Positions 1-11,489 are shown, counted from the stretch's first letter. The stretch is DNA of 64,000 bases from Ustilaginoidea virens (GCF_000687475.1 NC_057316.1:3224001-3288000), one strand, 5' to 3'. The notes: generated by a model from the sequence alone, not told the origin. Numbers and translations: made by a program.

Positions 1-449
1 GCACTGCTCGCACCGCACTCGCTGCAGCTACTGCCGGCGCGGCAGCCGTTGGCGTTGGCCAGCCGCACCGTCTCCTCGAGCACCAGGAAGCCCCTCTCCA
101 GGACCTCGGCCCAGTTCTGCACGTTGCCCAGCTCCTTGACTCTTCTGGCTGCGCCGTCCGCCTCCCTGGCCAGCTTTTCCCGCTCCCGCCGGAGGGCTTC
201 CGAGGCGCGCAGCACGTCGCGTTCCTGCTTGGCCAGCGCCGCCGCGTTTTCGTGCAGGATGGCCGCGCGCGACTGCAGCTGCGAGTCGACAAGATTGCCT
301 ATGGACGCGACGACGGCGGCGCGGGCCTCGGCAACGTGGCGCTGGGTTTCTGGCGAGGGCAGCGTTTGATGGAGCGGCGGGGCGGGCGCTGACGCTGACG
401 CTGACGCTGACGCTGACGCTGCTGCGGTGGTTGCGGGCGGCATGGGCAT
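1..449 (-). CDS. BLOC-1 subunit 1 (GCN5L1-like), C-terminus cut by window edge
   Basis: The third minus-strand frame is open from an ATG at 449 to the window edge, giving about 149 residues. After a low-complexity N-terminus (a Ser-Ala repeat encoded by five GCTGAC units at about 388-417) comes a helical, coiled-coil-prone stretch with the blocks LQSRAAILHENAAALAKQE and NWAEVLERGFLVLEETVR. These match the GCN5L1/BLOC1S1 family, a subunit of the BLOC-1 complex acting in endosome and lysosome-related organelle traffic. Human BLOC1S1 is about 125-150 residues, so the stop codon should lie just left of the window. A second in-frame ATG at 443 is equally possible. The longer reading frame in the neighbouring phase (Arg/Pro-rich) is a shadow. 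Family assignment is confident from the C-terminal block; the exact start is not. Confidence 0.8.
   Translation of the reverse strand, partial: MPMPPATTAAASASASASASAPAPPLHQTLPSPETQRHVAEARAAVVASIGNLVDSQLQSRAAILHENAAALAKQERDVLRASEALRREREKLAREADGAARRVKELGNVQNWAEVLERGFLVLEETVRLANANGCRAGSSCSECGASS
388..420. repeat. GCTGAC hexanucleotide repeat inside BLOC-1 subunit gene
   Basis: About five tandem GCTGAC units, in frame on the minus strand, encode alternating Ser-Ala near the protein N-terminus. Confidence 0.9.
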
Positions 450-1697
450 GGGGATGACGAGATCGGCGACGGGGATGAGGAGGAGGAGGAGGAGGACATG
501 GCTTTTGGTGGCAGCGGGCGGGATGGACCAGACTATATGGATGATGTGGATGGGAAGGGGGGGAGGGGGGGGAAAGAGGTGGCATGTGGTTTTTTTCGTG
601 GTCATGTCTCCGGTCTGTGTGGTCTCTATTAGGAGGTAAATTAGGTAGTTGACACCATCATGAATCATAAACGTACTGTACGTCTACATACCTCCTACCT
701 CTCCTGGTAGCGTAGGGGCATTCGCAGCCTACAGCCAAGACAACAAGACGCACGCACACGCACCCTTCAAGTCCAAATCTCAACCTGCGGTGTGATCATC
801 AAAGTGAATCAGTGGGACCCTTCAACTTTCAGCACTTTCGCAACGGCTAGGCAGATAGATTGTCTTGAAAACGACACAGCTTCAGGTACGATACGATACG
901 ATACGATACGATTCAGGCCAGGCCGCAGGTCCAAGTTGCTCACCTGTATCAAGTACCCCCTGCCCACCTGCGGTTACCTAGCGTGGGTTGTGTTTGCAAA
1001 GTACATGTACCCGCCTCCTACTAATGGATGTCGGGTCGATCCGCTGGCCACTGCTCATTTCTTGTGCTTAAAAGACTCCAACTTCGAAGCTTCTTTTCCC
1101 CCCCAACCTTTGTTGTCCCGCGTCCGTGATATCCCTACAAAGAGCAATAATCGGCCCCGGAGTACATGCAGAGATTTTACACACTGGTCGTCGTCCCCCT
1201 ATACTACATACGCATGATAGTTGTGGCCTCGTTCCGTTCCTTAAACCCCCCCCCCTCCCCACCCCCGCACCGATTGCAAACCAAACGTAGATGCAAATGA
1301 CGGGGGAGAGACCCTTTGAAAAGCCCAGCTCTTCTCTCATTAAATTAACAATGCATTACATGACCAGATATAGTACAAGCAACGTCAGATCGCTTAATCA
1401 CATGGCCACATTTTCCGGGATTCCGTAGCGTTGTGAATACTGCCAGGCGGCCCCAAGGCGTTCGATATCCCCGTAACGCCAGGCTGTGCTGCAAAGACGA
1501 ATAACAAGGAAAACAAAAAGAAAAAAAAAAAAAAAGGCAACCAGGGCAGACGCAAAGAACAACGGCCTAAAAAGTAGCAAACTAACAAGCGTGCTACGCA
1601 AACGATCGAGCCAGCGATTGCAAAGGGCCAATTCATCTTCCCCCAATGTGCTCGTGCTGTTTGCTGCGACATCAGCAATAAAGGGAGGGCCTTTCGG
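450..1697. other. Intergenic: BLOC1S1 promoter and SOG2 3' flank
   Basis: No convincing gene. It holds G-rich sequence just upstream of the BLOC1S1 start, five tandem TACGA units at 887-912, and an A-rich tract at about 1516-1535. The short reading frames here lack family resemblance. Confidence 0.6.
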
Positions 1698-4600
1698 CTA
1701 AAGGGCCACTCTACCGCCAGTCGGTTTTGCTAAGCCAAGGCCTCCGTTTGGGCTGAAAGTTGTTGATGTCGATGAGTTGCCATCTGACGACATTGACGAG
1801 ATGGATGACAAGGAATTAAAGCCGGAATGGCCCCGGGTAATTGTCCCACTTCGAGACATTGATATTCCCGGATTTGCCATGAGAGCATCCGCACGGTCGA
1901 AAACATTCCCTTGAAACGCGGCGGCAAAGGATGTGCTGTGCGGCATACTATGAACTGTTGCTTGCATCGCTGGTCCTAGAGCAGCCGTCTGCGGCGTGAT
2001 TGGCACTTGTGCTGGGGAGATGCATTGAGAAGAGTGTTGACCGCTCAAACTGCCGTCAGGGCCATTTGACCGAAGCAGATGATGCCACGGAGACTGCGTC
2101 ATGATGATGCTCGTCTCCTTCATGCTTAACTGGATCGGTTTCAGCTTCGTTCGAGTGTCGGGTGGAAGCGAAATACTGTTGAAGCAGTACTTGATTTTCT
2201 CCACAAAAGATGCCCAAGTGTCAACAAAGTTTCTACACATGGTCCAGAATGCTGGCCGAGACCTCACACTTGGGTCCTTGAGTTTGATGAGTGAGAGCTT
2301 GCTTCTGAGGACCTCGGTCTGTTGAATCGCATTACCACACACGGCAATCAACTGTTTCCAATCGTGAACAAGGGCAAGAGGGACACGTTGTTGCATGGCT
2401 GCCCTTAACCCCCCTTGCAGCTGAACATGAAAGTTGGGTAGCGTCCGAAGAACCACATCGCTAGACTTCTGCAAGGATAGAAACACTTTATCGAATTGCG
2501 CATCTTCGCCGGTGTAGTCGGTCGACACATCTCGACTACTCAACGAAGAAAAGGACTCGCCTGAGCGTGGCGTTGCTGAAGCGAGTCTTGCAGTGCGGCT
2601 TGAGCCACTAGCATGGTGTTGTATCGGTACATCCGTCGCCACACGAAGTTTGGCAAGGTTCTGACTTGTCGCTCCATTGTGGCTGCGCGGTATCCCGGAT
2701 CTATCCGCGGTTGGGGTCACGAAAGGCTCTCGCTGGAACGGCTTGATAGTTTCGCTGGTATCAGGTATAGCTTGATTCGTCGCAGGCTGGAAGTCGGGCC
2801 GTCTTGATGTGACCGAGGCCAAGGTTACGCGGAGTTCCATGATGCTGTTGTAGAGCAACATCAAAAGCGTACGAATATATCGTGCATCTCCATTGTTCAC
2901 GAAAGTATCAATGTTGTCGGCCAAAAGCGTGCAGACGTGGCCATATGCACTCACGAGCGTATGGCACGCACGGTATACGTTCTCGTTTTCTCGGACCGAG
3001 CTTTCTTCGTTCTCCAGCAAAACTGTATCGTGTCTTTGAATCTCCTGCTCCAGCTCTTCAACGTGCGAGTTGGTGTTGTAAACTACAATTTCCAGACTGG
3101 AACGTTTGGTTGACCCATCGCTCGTTAGAGTCATAAGCATCTGTATTATTGGATGGATCTGAAAAACCGAGTACAGAATGCCCTTGGCGGCTTCGACGAC
3201 GGGGTCATATACTTTGGACTCTCGCCGTCTTTCGGGAAGCACCGACAGACGACGAACGTAGATTGGACGCTGGAGATATTGCTCGTTTGTCGTTGTTGGG
3301 CTTTTTGGGCCGGGGGGCGTTCCCTGCATGGCAGACCCATGACTTAGGCCGCGATAATGGCTAAACCGGTTATTGGCCTCAATTTCATCCAACGTACCAA
3401 GGTCGCTTGTCTTTCTGGAAACGATTCCCATCCTTCGACTGCGACCTTCAGTCCCGCGATCGGTCCGCAGCAACGTCTCTGAGTTGCTGCGAAGTCTCTC
3501 ATTCACACTGCCAATAGTCAGAGGCATGACGCCGGGTCGACGAACTGCCGTGTTTTGCTGCGACAGTCCTCGATAATGCGATCTCGTCGGAATTGGGGGA
3601 GGTCGCGCCGCACCATTGGGTGAACGCCTATCAGGTACATCGGCACCATTGACCTTGATGGGGAAACGCCCACTCGCCGCTCGTTTCAGAGGAAACCGCG
3701 GAGCCTCGAAGCCACCTTCGCTAGATTCATCTCCGGTAGCATCACCCTCCATCCGCCCCGTAGTGGCATAATGCCTCAGAAACTTCTTCAACAAGGCCGT
3801 GACGGCAACTTCGGTTACCTCGGTCTCCCTAGAAATGCTGTCATTTGGTGGGCTCCCGGATGCGGGCCGTATAGCATCCTTGGGTGGGAAGCTTATGGGG
3901 TTGCCCTCGAACTTGAGAACTTGCAGCGAGCCCATGTCGGCTAAGCACATGGGCAATTCACGAATTTGGTTCTTGGGGACAGACAAAACCTTGAGTGAAG
4001 TCAGCTTGGCGATGTCGTGTGGTAATATTCGAAGCTGATTTCGCCCTAGGTCTAGAATCTCCAGAGACTTCAAATCGCATAGCTACATATATACAGTCAG
4101 AGTGGGAACACAGCCAAGGAAGAGAGCGGTCAAGGAATGATCCTACCGCCAGAGGAAATTCCTTAATCTGATTGCCTCTGATATTCAAATACCGCAGTGA
4201 CGTGCATTCGGAGAATCGGGAAGGCAATGTTGAGAGCTGATTGTGCGATAAGGCAAGCCTTAATCTCGGAATATGATGCAGAGTGGTTAGTTATTATCCG
4301 CATCAATCATCAGTTGCCGTAATGATGCGCACCGTTCAAGCTGATCTTTGACAATATCCACCACTTCCTCGGGCAGTTTTTGTATGCCCTTACGACTGAG
4401 GTCGACAGTCACACCAGAGCGCAATCCAGTTCCAACAGCTCCAGCGTCGGCAGCTTGGCCTTCACTCTCGAGGGCATGCTGCATAGCTTCTCGAGCCAGG
4501 GCAATCACCTGCGCCGAGGTCATTGATGAGCTTGAGGCCGACAGGGTGGCATTCGCAGCGGCACTGCGAAGGTTCGGGATTGGGGGCGGCGGCGGTGGGG

Positions 4601-4727
4601 AAGGGCCATTTGAGGTTGCGGTGGAATTGGGAATCGGTCGTCGACCTTGGGCAGGATTGTCTGGTAGCCCACGTACTGACGACGAGGCGGCTACGGTGCC
4701 GACAGGTACCCGCTCAGGCCGCTCCAT
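1698..4727 (-). CDS. sog2: Sog2-like leucine-rich repeat protein of the RAM network
   Basis: Three exons: 4727-4333, 4264-4147 and 4082-1698; 965 aa. Introns are 68 and 64 bp; the first has a branch site ACTAAC. Splicing joins leucine-rich repeats across both junctions (residues about 106-245), with the repeat pattern LxxLxLxxNxLxxLP visible in each exon. The rest matches the fungal SOG2 family: a conserved block beginning near YDPVVEAAKGILYSVFQIHP and a Ser/Thr-rich tail. In yeast Sog2 works with Hym1, Kic1, Mob2, Cbk1 and Tao3 in the RAM/MOR pathway controlling polarised growth and septation. The N-terminus is Pro/Ser-rich. An upstream in-frame TTG at 4745 is not used; the first ATG of the frame is at 4727. 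The 5' end faces the RecQ gene across about 1.4 kb. Confidence 0.88.
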
Positions 4728-6100
4728 GATGGAGGATAGCAGCAACGACAGCAGAAAGGACGAGTCTCATGCGTAGGTTGTCGGGTGGGGTGGGTGAGAT
4801 GCAAGAGATGGGAAGGTTGATGTCGGCGTGTACTCAGGACCGACGAGTTGTTCGGGGTTTTTCAAGGGAGAATGTTTCAGAGGCCCCTCGCCCACCCTTA
4901 ATAGGAAGGCCTTGGAGTCTGTCTCAAACCCGAAAATGCCGGAGTCGGGCGTTTCTGCTTTAAGCCAATCGAGGCTGAGACAGGACGCTGGACCAAGTAC
5001 GCGTTCTCATGATGGATGGTCGCGATCTTGGGGAAGGATGGCGACTCAATTGACAAGTAAATGGTGACGAGAACAATAGGACCTGCTTTGGCAGCAAACG
5101 GGCCGGAAGGAAGGACTGGGTTCGGTTGGGGTGGGAAGGAGGTCGGCCGTGGTTTTCCAAAGCAGGAACGATGAATCAAAGAAAAAGTGTCCAGTTACGA
5201 CAACTGGTCTGGCCCAGCCTGAACCGGCTTCGCGCCTAGGACCAGACATGTTACAGTACTCACTGCTCCGTACCTCCCACGTTAGGAGGTAGGGAGTCAG
5301 GAGTCGGGACTACTTTGCACCAGACGTATGGTGTTCGGGATAAGAACACTACGGTCTGAGTGGGTCCGGTCCGCCCAGTACCTAGGTACCTAGAGGTAGG
5401 TGAGCGCCCAGACTCTACTGCGTAGGCGCCCTGCAGGCTGTAGGCGTGCCGCGTGTTGCCCCTGACTGAACCTCCACTTCGGATTGGATTGAGAGTCACA
5501 CGGAAATTGACCAACCAGACCTGCGTATCTCTCTGGATGGACGTTATGCACGCCGACGCACCAATTGATGTGCACGGCACAACTTGCTCAATTACTCCTC
5601 CGAGGCGTGAAATTCCGGTTTGAGTCGAGACAGATATAGAAGTGAAGCAAGGAGCTAGCACGGTGAAGACACCTTGAATCAACCAGAATCTCCTTGAATG
5701 GACGTGAAGTTTCCGTTGGTCATTTTGTTTCCATTCACCAGTCGTGACTTGCCCGTTACCCACCTCCTAAGCATAAGTGGTGGCACGTGGCCCCCCCCCC
5801 CCCTCTCACCCACCAGCCTCGGCGGTTGCCTTAGGTAAGTAAGTGCCTGGCCCATTCTACACCTGCATCATTCGATAAATGGCTGCAGCTTATCGGGTAC
5901 CTAATTGAATACCTACTACCTCCGTGGACAATTCAATTGCCATGTGGCATGCGTCTGTACAAGATCGCGCCTTCGACTGAAAATCGGTCCTGTACTCGGA
6001 ACTCGCTGTCTCTCACCTTCTCCGCTGGCTAAGTTCGCCATGCTGAAACTATGGAACACACGGATTGGGCCCTTTGAGATCTGAGACGTCTTCCTCAACC
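4728..6100. promoter_or_regulatory. Divergent intergenic region between SOG2 and RecQ
   Basis: About 1.37 kb without a credible gene, serving both divergent 5' ends. It carries CTCCGTACCT at about 5266, a TACCTAGGTACCTAG palindromic cluster at about 5376-5400, more ACCTA/TAGGT copies at 5830-5925, and a C-run at about 5789-5802. Reading frames of up to 167 codons on the minus strand lack family resemblance and start without ATG context. Confidence 0.55.
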
Positions 6101-7729
6101 ATGCCAGCTTTGCAAAGAACCAACTCCGGCATAGACATCGGGTTTACTCTTCGGAGACAATTCAACAGAAGTGAGTTTAGGTATGGCCGTCTCCCATTGT
6201 ATGCTTGACGGGGATTCCACCACACCTTCCATGCTGACGGAGCTCCTATCAAGGCCTCATCAGCGTGAGATCATCGAGGCTGCTTTAAACGGCCATGATG
6301 TATATGTGCAAGCTGCTACTTCTTTCGGAAAGAGCTTGTGTTTCCAGCTGCCTGCTGTGATTGATCAGGGCAGTAAGTCTCCGACCTCCAGGAAAGCAGG
6401 CGCCCTTCGTTAATGGAGTAAAACAAGTCACCCTGGTGGTCTCTCCTCTTCTCAGTCTCATGGTAAGACGTACCAAAGTTTCGCTTCCCAGTTGCGAGAA
6501 TTTTCGCTCATCAGATGATTTAGATCAACCAAGTCGAAGCGCTTCGGGGACTAGGCATTGATGCGAGCTCCCTCAACAGCAACACACCGTATTCCGAACG
6601 AGATCGCATTCAGCGAGACTTGGAAACCGGGCATCCAAGAACTCGACTGTTATATGTTACCCCAGAGCTATGCTCGGGCTCCAGGTTTCGCCAGCGGCTC
6701 CAGCTAGTGCATACACAAAAGGAGTTGGCCAGGATAGCCATCGACGAAGCACATTGTATATCAGAGTGGGGACATGACTTTCGTAAGGATTTCAAACGCC
6801 TCTCTTGGTTTCGGGAGACATTTCAAGATGTTCCCATCATGTGCCTCACAGCCACGGCAAATCCTCAAGTCAGGCACGATGTTCTCAGCACGTTGAAGCT
6901 CGACCAGACTCCAGAAAGACTGAAATGCTTTCTCATGAGCCCGCAACGTCAAAACCTGCATATTGAGATTCGCTATACCAAAGATGAAGATGATACCCGA
7001 CTTTCAGATTTTCTGAAATGGATACGAGCGGTTTATGACAGAAGGCGTGCCGAATCCCGAAAACAAGAATTATTCCTAGAAGGCGAAAGGGTTGAAAACG
7101 TTCCTGGCATCATATACACCATGTCACGGGATGAATGCGAATCATTATCGGCCGCCTTACGGGACGAGGGAATAGGGGCACGACCCTTTCATGCGAGACT
7201 ATCCAAGGATGCGAAAGAAACCACGTTGAATCGATGGATCAACAACGAACCAGGCTATGACATCATCGTGGCAACAACCGCGTTTGGCATGGGCATCGAC
7301 AAGAACAATGTGCGGTTTGTCGTCCACTGGCGCATACCAAAGTCATTTGAGGGATACTACCAAGAAGCAGGGCGGGCAGGACGCGATGGCAACGCTAGCT
7401 ACTGTTTTTTGTACTATAGCCGGGAAGACCTGGAACGGGTCATGCGAATGGTTCGGAATGATTGCAAAGAAGGGTCAAACTCGAAAGCCCGGTTGCGCAG
7501 CCTGCAAGCTCTGGCGATGTATTGCGAGAATACCGACGCATGCCGACATGCAGGAATATGTAAATACTTTGGAGAGACTTCTATCCCGGAATGCGACTTT
7601 GCTTGCGATTGGCATAAGGATGCCCACGGTTTGGAAACCCGGTTTCTCAAGGGCCTGGCCAGTCAAGACTGGGTAAGCACGCAGGCGATGCAAGGCACTT
7701 ATGACGACTACGATCACGAGGACTGCTGA
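6101..7729 (+). CDS. RecQ-family ATP-dependent DNA helicase, short form
   Basis: Four exons: 6101-6180, 6254-6372, 6428-6462 and 6524-7729; 479 aa. Each junction restores the RecQ core. Visible motifs are NRSEFRPHQREII (motif 0), AATSFGKS (Walker A, residues about 47-54), VVSPLLSLM, IDEAHC (Walker B, about 151-156), LTATAN, TAFGMGIDKNNVRFVVHW and GYYQEAGRAGRDG (motif VI). A cysteine-rich zinc-binding region follows (MYCENTDACRHAGICKYFG and PECDFACDWH). The protein ends soon after, with no HRDC domain and no long N-terminal extension. It therefore resembles the short RecQ of fungi rather than the Sgs1/BLM type. Expected role: 3'-5' unwinding in repair and recombination. Intron 2 has the donor GTAAGT; intron 1 uses GTATGG after the phase-2 codon that completes SEFR. 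Confidence 0.88.
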
Positions 7730-7927
7730 GGTGTAAGGGGAGCAGGAGAGTTGGCTTACCGGGGGGGGGGGATATATAAGTCTTTTCACCTGGGCAAAGA
7801 AAAGCTTCACGATACGGCTTGGTCACAGACAGCTAACAAGCTAAGCTACTCTATCCAGTTGATAGCATGGCTCCTCAAGAACCGCCACACATTCAGTACA
7901 TCTCTCACCCCGATAGGTTTCCACGTG

Positions 7928-8497
7928 TCAAAATCCCCCATTGGGATTAGGATTGACAATAACTTTTCCCACGTCGGAAACAGGAGGAATCACAGACCGT
8001 CCCGTCAAAGCAGCCCGTTCCCTGTACCTCGACAGGCTCACGCCCGGGTTATCAAAGTTCTGGTTGACAACGCCGACCATGCCGTTCTGGCAATGATCCC
8101 CCGCCTGTTGAGGGCAGTAATACCAGATGGTGGCCATGTCCCTGACCACAATCTGGAACACGTTGCGAGCCTGGCCCTGCTCGGTGGCGAACTCGAAGCC
8201 CGGGAAGAAACCTGACCCTGACCCTGACCCTGACCCAGAGCCGAGAGGCCGGCAGGGGTCGGCGAAGCTGGACTGGGCGACGGAGTGGTTCCGCGGGAGG
8301 AAGTGCCACTCTACCACGTCGCCGACTTGGGCGACGACGTTGTCCGGATCGAACCTGAGGCCACCGAGGCCGGCGACAACCGAGTGCGTCACGCCGGTCA
8401 GGGGCGTGGTTTTGGTGGCATTGTCAGTGGATGGGGAGGGGGCTGCCGTGCCGGTGAGGGCGAGGCAAAGCAGGGCGAGGAGGAGCTTGACGGCCAT
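7928..8497 (-). CDS. Secreted cupredoxin-like protein
   Basis: Single exon, 189 aa. The start at 8497 gives a clear signal peptide (MAVKLLLALLCLALTGTAAP); an upstream extension of the frame lacks this logic. The body is one plastocyanin/azurin-like cupredoxin domain: HSVVAGLGGLRFDPDNVVAQ, VGDVVEWHF, NHSVAQSSFADPC, then IWYYCPQQAGDHCQNGMVGVVN. The type 1 copper ligands His (NHS), Cys (YYC), His (DHC) and Met (NGM) are all present, so copper binding looks intact. A Gly-Ser run in the middle comes from a CCTGAC repeat at 8211-8237. No GPI-type hydrophobic tail is seen, so the protein is probably secreted free. Fungal relatives are called extracellular serine-rich or cupredoxin-domain proteins; their role is unsettled. 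Convergent with RecQ (198 bp between stops). Confidence 0.82.
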   Translation of the reverse strand: MAVKLLLALLCLALTGTAAPSPSTDNATKTTPLTGVTHSVVAGLGGLRFDPDNVVAQVGDVVEWHFLPRNHSVAQSSFADPCRPLGSGSGSGSGSGFFPGFEFATEQGQARNVFQIVVRDMATIWYYCPQQAGDHCQNGMVGVVNQNFDNPGVSLSRYRERAALTGRSVIPPVSDVGKVIVNPNPNGGF

Positions 8498-8615
8498 GGG
8501 ATTGCAACAGGCGGTGATGGCTGCGCAGGAAGGAGTAAGATGTTGCGAGGCTTTCTTTTGCGTCCGAAGGGGACTAGATGACCCCAACTACGGGGACGGG
8601 GACGGGGACTCCCTC

Positions 8616-8622
8616 ATTTATA
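8616..8622 (-). promoter_or_regulatory. TATA box of the cupredoxin gene
   Basis: TATAAAT on the minus strand lies about 120 bp upstream of the ATG at 8497, flanked by C/G-rich repeats. Its position fits a core promoter. Confidence 0.5.
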
Positions 8623-9414
8623 CCCACGTCAGGGTCGGGAGCGTGGAAAAAGTACACCGGCCGGGGGGCCGTGAAGAGCTGTTGTTTCTCGCCGTGCTTA
8701 CGTTGAGAGAGACGATGGCCCTGGCGAGATGTAATCGATCCGAAGACGTAGGGGCATGAGGCGCGGCATGAGGCGCAGCATGCAAATTGCGAAAGTGCCC
8801 CGAAAAGCAAGGCCGATAGATGCAAAAAAAATATCACGAGACGCCTTTATTTTGCGAGTCTGTGTTACGCCCTTTTGTTGCTTCTGGGGGATTGGCTTGG
8901 CCGGATTTGCGCAACTGCGGCAGGGCTGTGCTGACGTTGGGGAAGGGGAGGGGAACGGCCTGGTGACGGGTCGGTGGGTGCTATTCTATTCTCGCCTGGC
9001 TTTGGCAAGGCAACGGTAAGCAATGGCTTTTCCATTGTCATCCGGGCGGAGGTCTAGAATGAGTCGAGCTGGGAGTGCGTGTGGATGTGCGTGTGGATGT
9101 GCGTGAGGATGTGCGTGTGCGTGTGGGAAGACGAGGGGGCTGTCAGCTGTGAGGCTGAGAAGTTGAATCAGAAATCACAACCTCTCCCGCTGACGGGAAA
9201 TATGTTCTGTGGCTCGCAGTAAACTGTTGAAGACTCTGAATCGGGAGTAGACGAAATACTGTATCGATTTCAAGGCCTTGGAGCATGACCGTCATGGTTC
9301 GTGACGTTTTGGTCTCGGCAGCTTCTGGCTATTGGCTACAACGTTAGCACAAAGCTCATTGCTCGCGGGGGGGGCAAGCATCGAGATCTGTTGTCGTGGG
9401 CTTCCCTGCTCGTT

Positions 9415-9515
9415 TTCTCTCCTCCTCCTCCTCCTCTTCTTCTCCTCCTCCTCCTCCTCCTCCTCCTCCTCCTCCTCCTCCTCCTCCTCCTCCTCCCTCT
9501 TCTTCTTCTTCTTCT
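9415..9515. repeat. (CTC/CTT)n trinucleotide tract
   Basis: About 100 bp of almost pure pyrimidine triplets just 3' of the DUF2470 stop codon; polypurine on the minus (transcribed) strand. Confidence 0.95.
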
Positions 9516-9529
9516 TTACAAGCCCCTCT

Positions 9530-10225
9530 TCAATGCTTCTTTGCCTCCTTTCGAGCCCTCATCTCGGCAACCACCTTGTCGAATCTTCTAAACACCAATG
9601 CCCCTTCAAAGACACAGCTTACAATCCACAACCACCACTGTCCTGACCATCTGTCCACGCCGTGCTTGCGCAGCCTTGAGTAGTCTAGATAGATAGGCTC
9701 AAGGGTATGAGCGCCAATGACTGGAAGCACAAGAGTCTTGACCAGCCAGCGGAATGATTCGGGCCCGCCGGGGAAATGCGCAAGCAGGAGAGTCCAGATG
9801 CGGGAGCCCGGCACAACCCATGGCAAGCTGGCGAGGCAGAAGAAATAAAGAGCGACGCCGGCCACGACGACGCCTTGGGCGAAACCGGGCCCGCGGTATC
9901 TGGTCACGTAAACGTCGCTGATGCCCAGATGCTTGCGGGCAATGGCGTCCATCTCGACGACTCGAGGGCGGACGTCGTTCCAGGACTGCAGCGGGGGGTT
10001 GAACTGGACGACGTAGTCGGCACCGCCTGCGCGAATCCGCATGCCTTGGAGCGTGATGTCTCGCAGAGAAGCTCCGCAGGCCTGCCGTCGAGTGAGGCCG
10101 CAGTAGTGACGGAGGTAGTGCCTGAGCTCCCTGGCGTGAGACTGGTTCATGTGAGAGAGGATTCGGTCCTGCAAACCTCGGTCGCCTCCGCCGCTGAAGG
10201 GAGCAGGAGAGGCAGTAGCCGCCAT
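9530..10225 (-). CDS. DUF2470-domain integral membrane protein
   Basis: Single exon, 231 aa, starting at MAATASPAP (ATG at 10225); the frame extends further upstream only through repeat-derived prolines. Residues about 18-105 form a DUF2470 domain (LQDRILSHMNQSHARELRHY, GMRIRAGGADYVVQFNPPL, ARPRVVEMD-type ending). The C-terminal half has hydrophobic segments at GVVVAGVALYFFCLASLPWV, RWLVKTLVLPVIGAHTLEPI and WLWIVSCVFEGALVFRRF, so it is probably a three-helix membrane protein. The tail is basic (RARKEAKKH). DUF2470 resembles the split-barrel/heme-handling region of pyridoxamine-oxidase-like proteins; in fungi the combination with membrane helices is common and uncharacterised. No function is claimed. 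Confidence 0.8.
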   Translation of the reverse strand: MAATASPAPFSGGGDRGLQDRILSHMNQSHARELRHYLRHYCGLTRRQACGASLRDITLQGMRIRAGGADYVVQFNPPLQSWNDVRPRVVEMDAIARKHLGISDVYVTRYRGPGFAQGVVVAGVALYFFCLASLPWVVPGSRIWTLLLAHFPGGPESFRWLVKTLVLPVIGAHTLEPIYLDYSRLRKHGVDRWSGQWWLWIVSCVFEGALVFRRFDKVVAEMRARKEAKKH

Positions 10226-10343
10226 GGTGAGTTGAACTGCCCTGGAGGTTTGGTTTTTGTTGGCGTGGGCGCGGGTGCGGACGGAGCAGAGGAGGTGACG
10301 AGACGAGATAGATTGATGGACTTTGCACGTCGGGTTGATCCTT

Positions 10344-10344
<1 letters not shown>

Positions 10345-10375
<31 letters not shown>
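10345..10375. repeat. Poly-G tract of about 31 bp
   Basis: An uninterrupted G homopolymer about 120 bp upstream of the DUF2470 ATG; length in the assembly may be inexact. Confidence 0.85.
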
Positions 10376-10376
<1 letters not shown>

Positions 10377-10635
10377 AGAAGGCTAGGCTGGATCTGGATC
10401 AACCGAGGAAGCTGCGCTGCCTATGGAGTACAGAAGCACAAAAGCACAGAAGCACCAGACGCATCCCGGGTTGGGAGTTGGTTGCTTTTTGGGGATTCCG
10501 ACCTATCAAGGCACGTTGGTGACGGCTTGATTCAGCCAAGAACAAGGTGGACAGGAGGATGAGCCAGGATGGACGGCTGAGAATACGGATAGACTGTTGA
10601 TAACCTGTAACCTGTGGGGTCAATGATCTGTGCCC

Positions 10636-10710
10636 AAGGTACCTAAGGTTAGGTAAGGTACCTAGGTAGTTACCTAGGTACCTGCCTAAGGTAGGTGTAG
10701 GTGTACCTGG
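10636..10710. repeat. Cluster of TACCTAGGTA palindromes
   Basis: Overlapping copies and half-sites of the palindrome TACCTAGGTA (AvrII core CCTAGG). Similar clusters occur at about 5376, 11020 and 23385. Confidence 0.75.
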
Positions 10711-11489
10711 CTTGTAGCGGTGAATAGCGGGTGCCCGGGGTGTGCGCCGGTGCGGGATCCTGGGTGGCGCCGATGCCGGCTAGCAACTAGTGGCGGCTTT
10801 TCAGAGCAGTTGACATATGTACTATGTACTCCGTAATAATAACTGCTGTGAGCACAACCAGACCCGTTGACATGCCCGCTATGCCAGTCTGCCTGTCTGC
10901 CTGTCTGCCTGTCTGCCAAGTCTGATCTGCCCCTCACTTTGGCGGAGTTTATGGCTCCGGCTTGCGTGCTTCGGAGGCCGAAAACTCCGAGCGGCAGCGC
11001 TGACTCAGCAGTCCGCACGGCTCCGAGTACCTGGTACCTAGCACCTTCCAGGTGCACGTACGCAGCGACGGGTACTCCGTACTCCGCATTCCAACAAGTC
11101 TCCGACGACGTCTTGTCAGTCAAACTTGGCCCATGCTCGGAATTCCGCTCGGTGTTTGTCCTCATTAGGCCAAACAAACCCAACCCTCCCAGCGCTTCGC
11201 TCGGATTCGCTCGGGACCTCGTTTTTTTTTATCAGATCAGATTGATAGAGGTTTTGTAGAGGGTTTTGTAAAAGGTGTTTGCCTGCCAAAGCCGAGATAC
11301 AGCGACGACTTTCTTTGAAACCAGCCCTCGGCCCCCCCCCCCCCCCCTCCCTCCTGCCCGCAGGCAACTCAAGGCCAGTTTGGGCGGCGGCAGCTCCGAC
11401 AAAAGACGCCCGTCGCTCCCGAAAGCAAGACGGCAACCAGAGCGGCGGCAGCGGCGGCGGCAGCGGCAGCGGCAGCGGCAGCACCAAGC

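Larger units (their letters stand above)
8498..9529. other. Intergenic with minisatellite and (CTC)n tract
   Basis: No gene seen. It contains the cupredoxin promoter, a GTGTGGATGTGC-type minisatellite at about 9076-9128, and a long CCT/CTC trinucleotide tract at 9415-9515 that overlaps the 3' flank of the DUF2470 gene. Frames of poly-Leu, poly-Ser or poly-Pro here are repeat artefacts. Confidence 0.7.
10226..11489. promoter_or_regulatory. Divergent intergenic region between DUF2470 gene and Zn2Cys6 gene
   Basis: No gene recognised in about 1.26 kb. It holds a 31-bp poly-G tract (10345-10375), a TACCTAGGTA cluster (about 10636-10710), four tandem TCTGCCTG units (about 10888-10917), TACTCCGTA-type motifs at about 10825 and 11070, a C-run at about 11332-11347, and AGCGGC repeats immediately before the Zn2Cys6 start. 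It must contain both promoters. Confidence 0.6.

Noticed and set aside
5260..5763. 167-codon minus-strand frame upstream of RecQ
   Set aside because: Crosses the TACCTAGG repeat cluster, lacks codon bias and family resemblance.
9301..9683. Poly-Leu, poly-Ser and poly-Pro frames over the CTC tract
   Set aside because: All three come from one trinucleotide repeat read in three phases.
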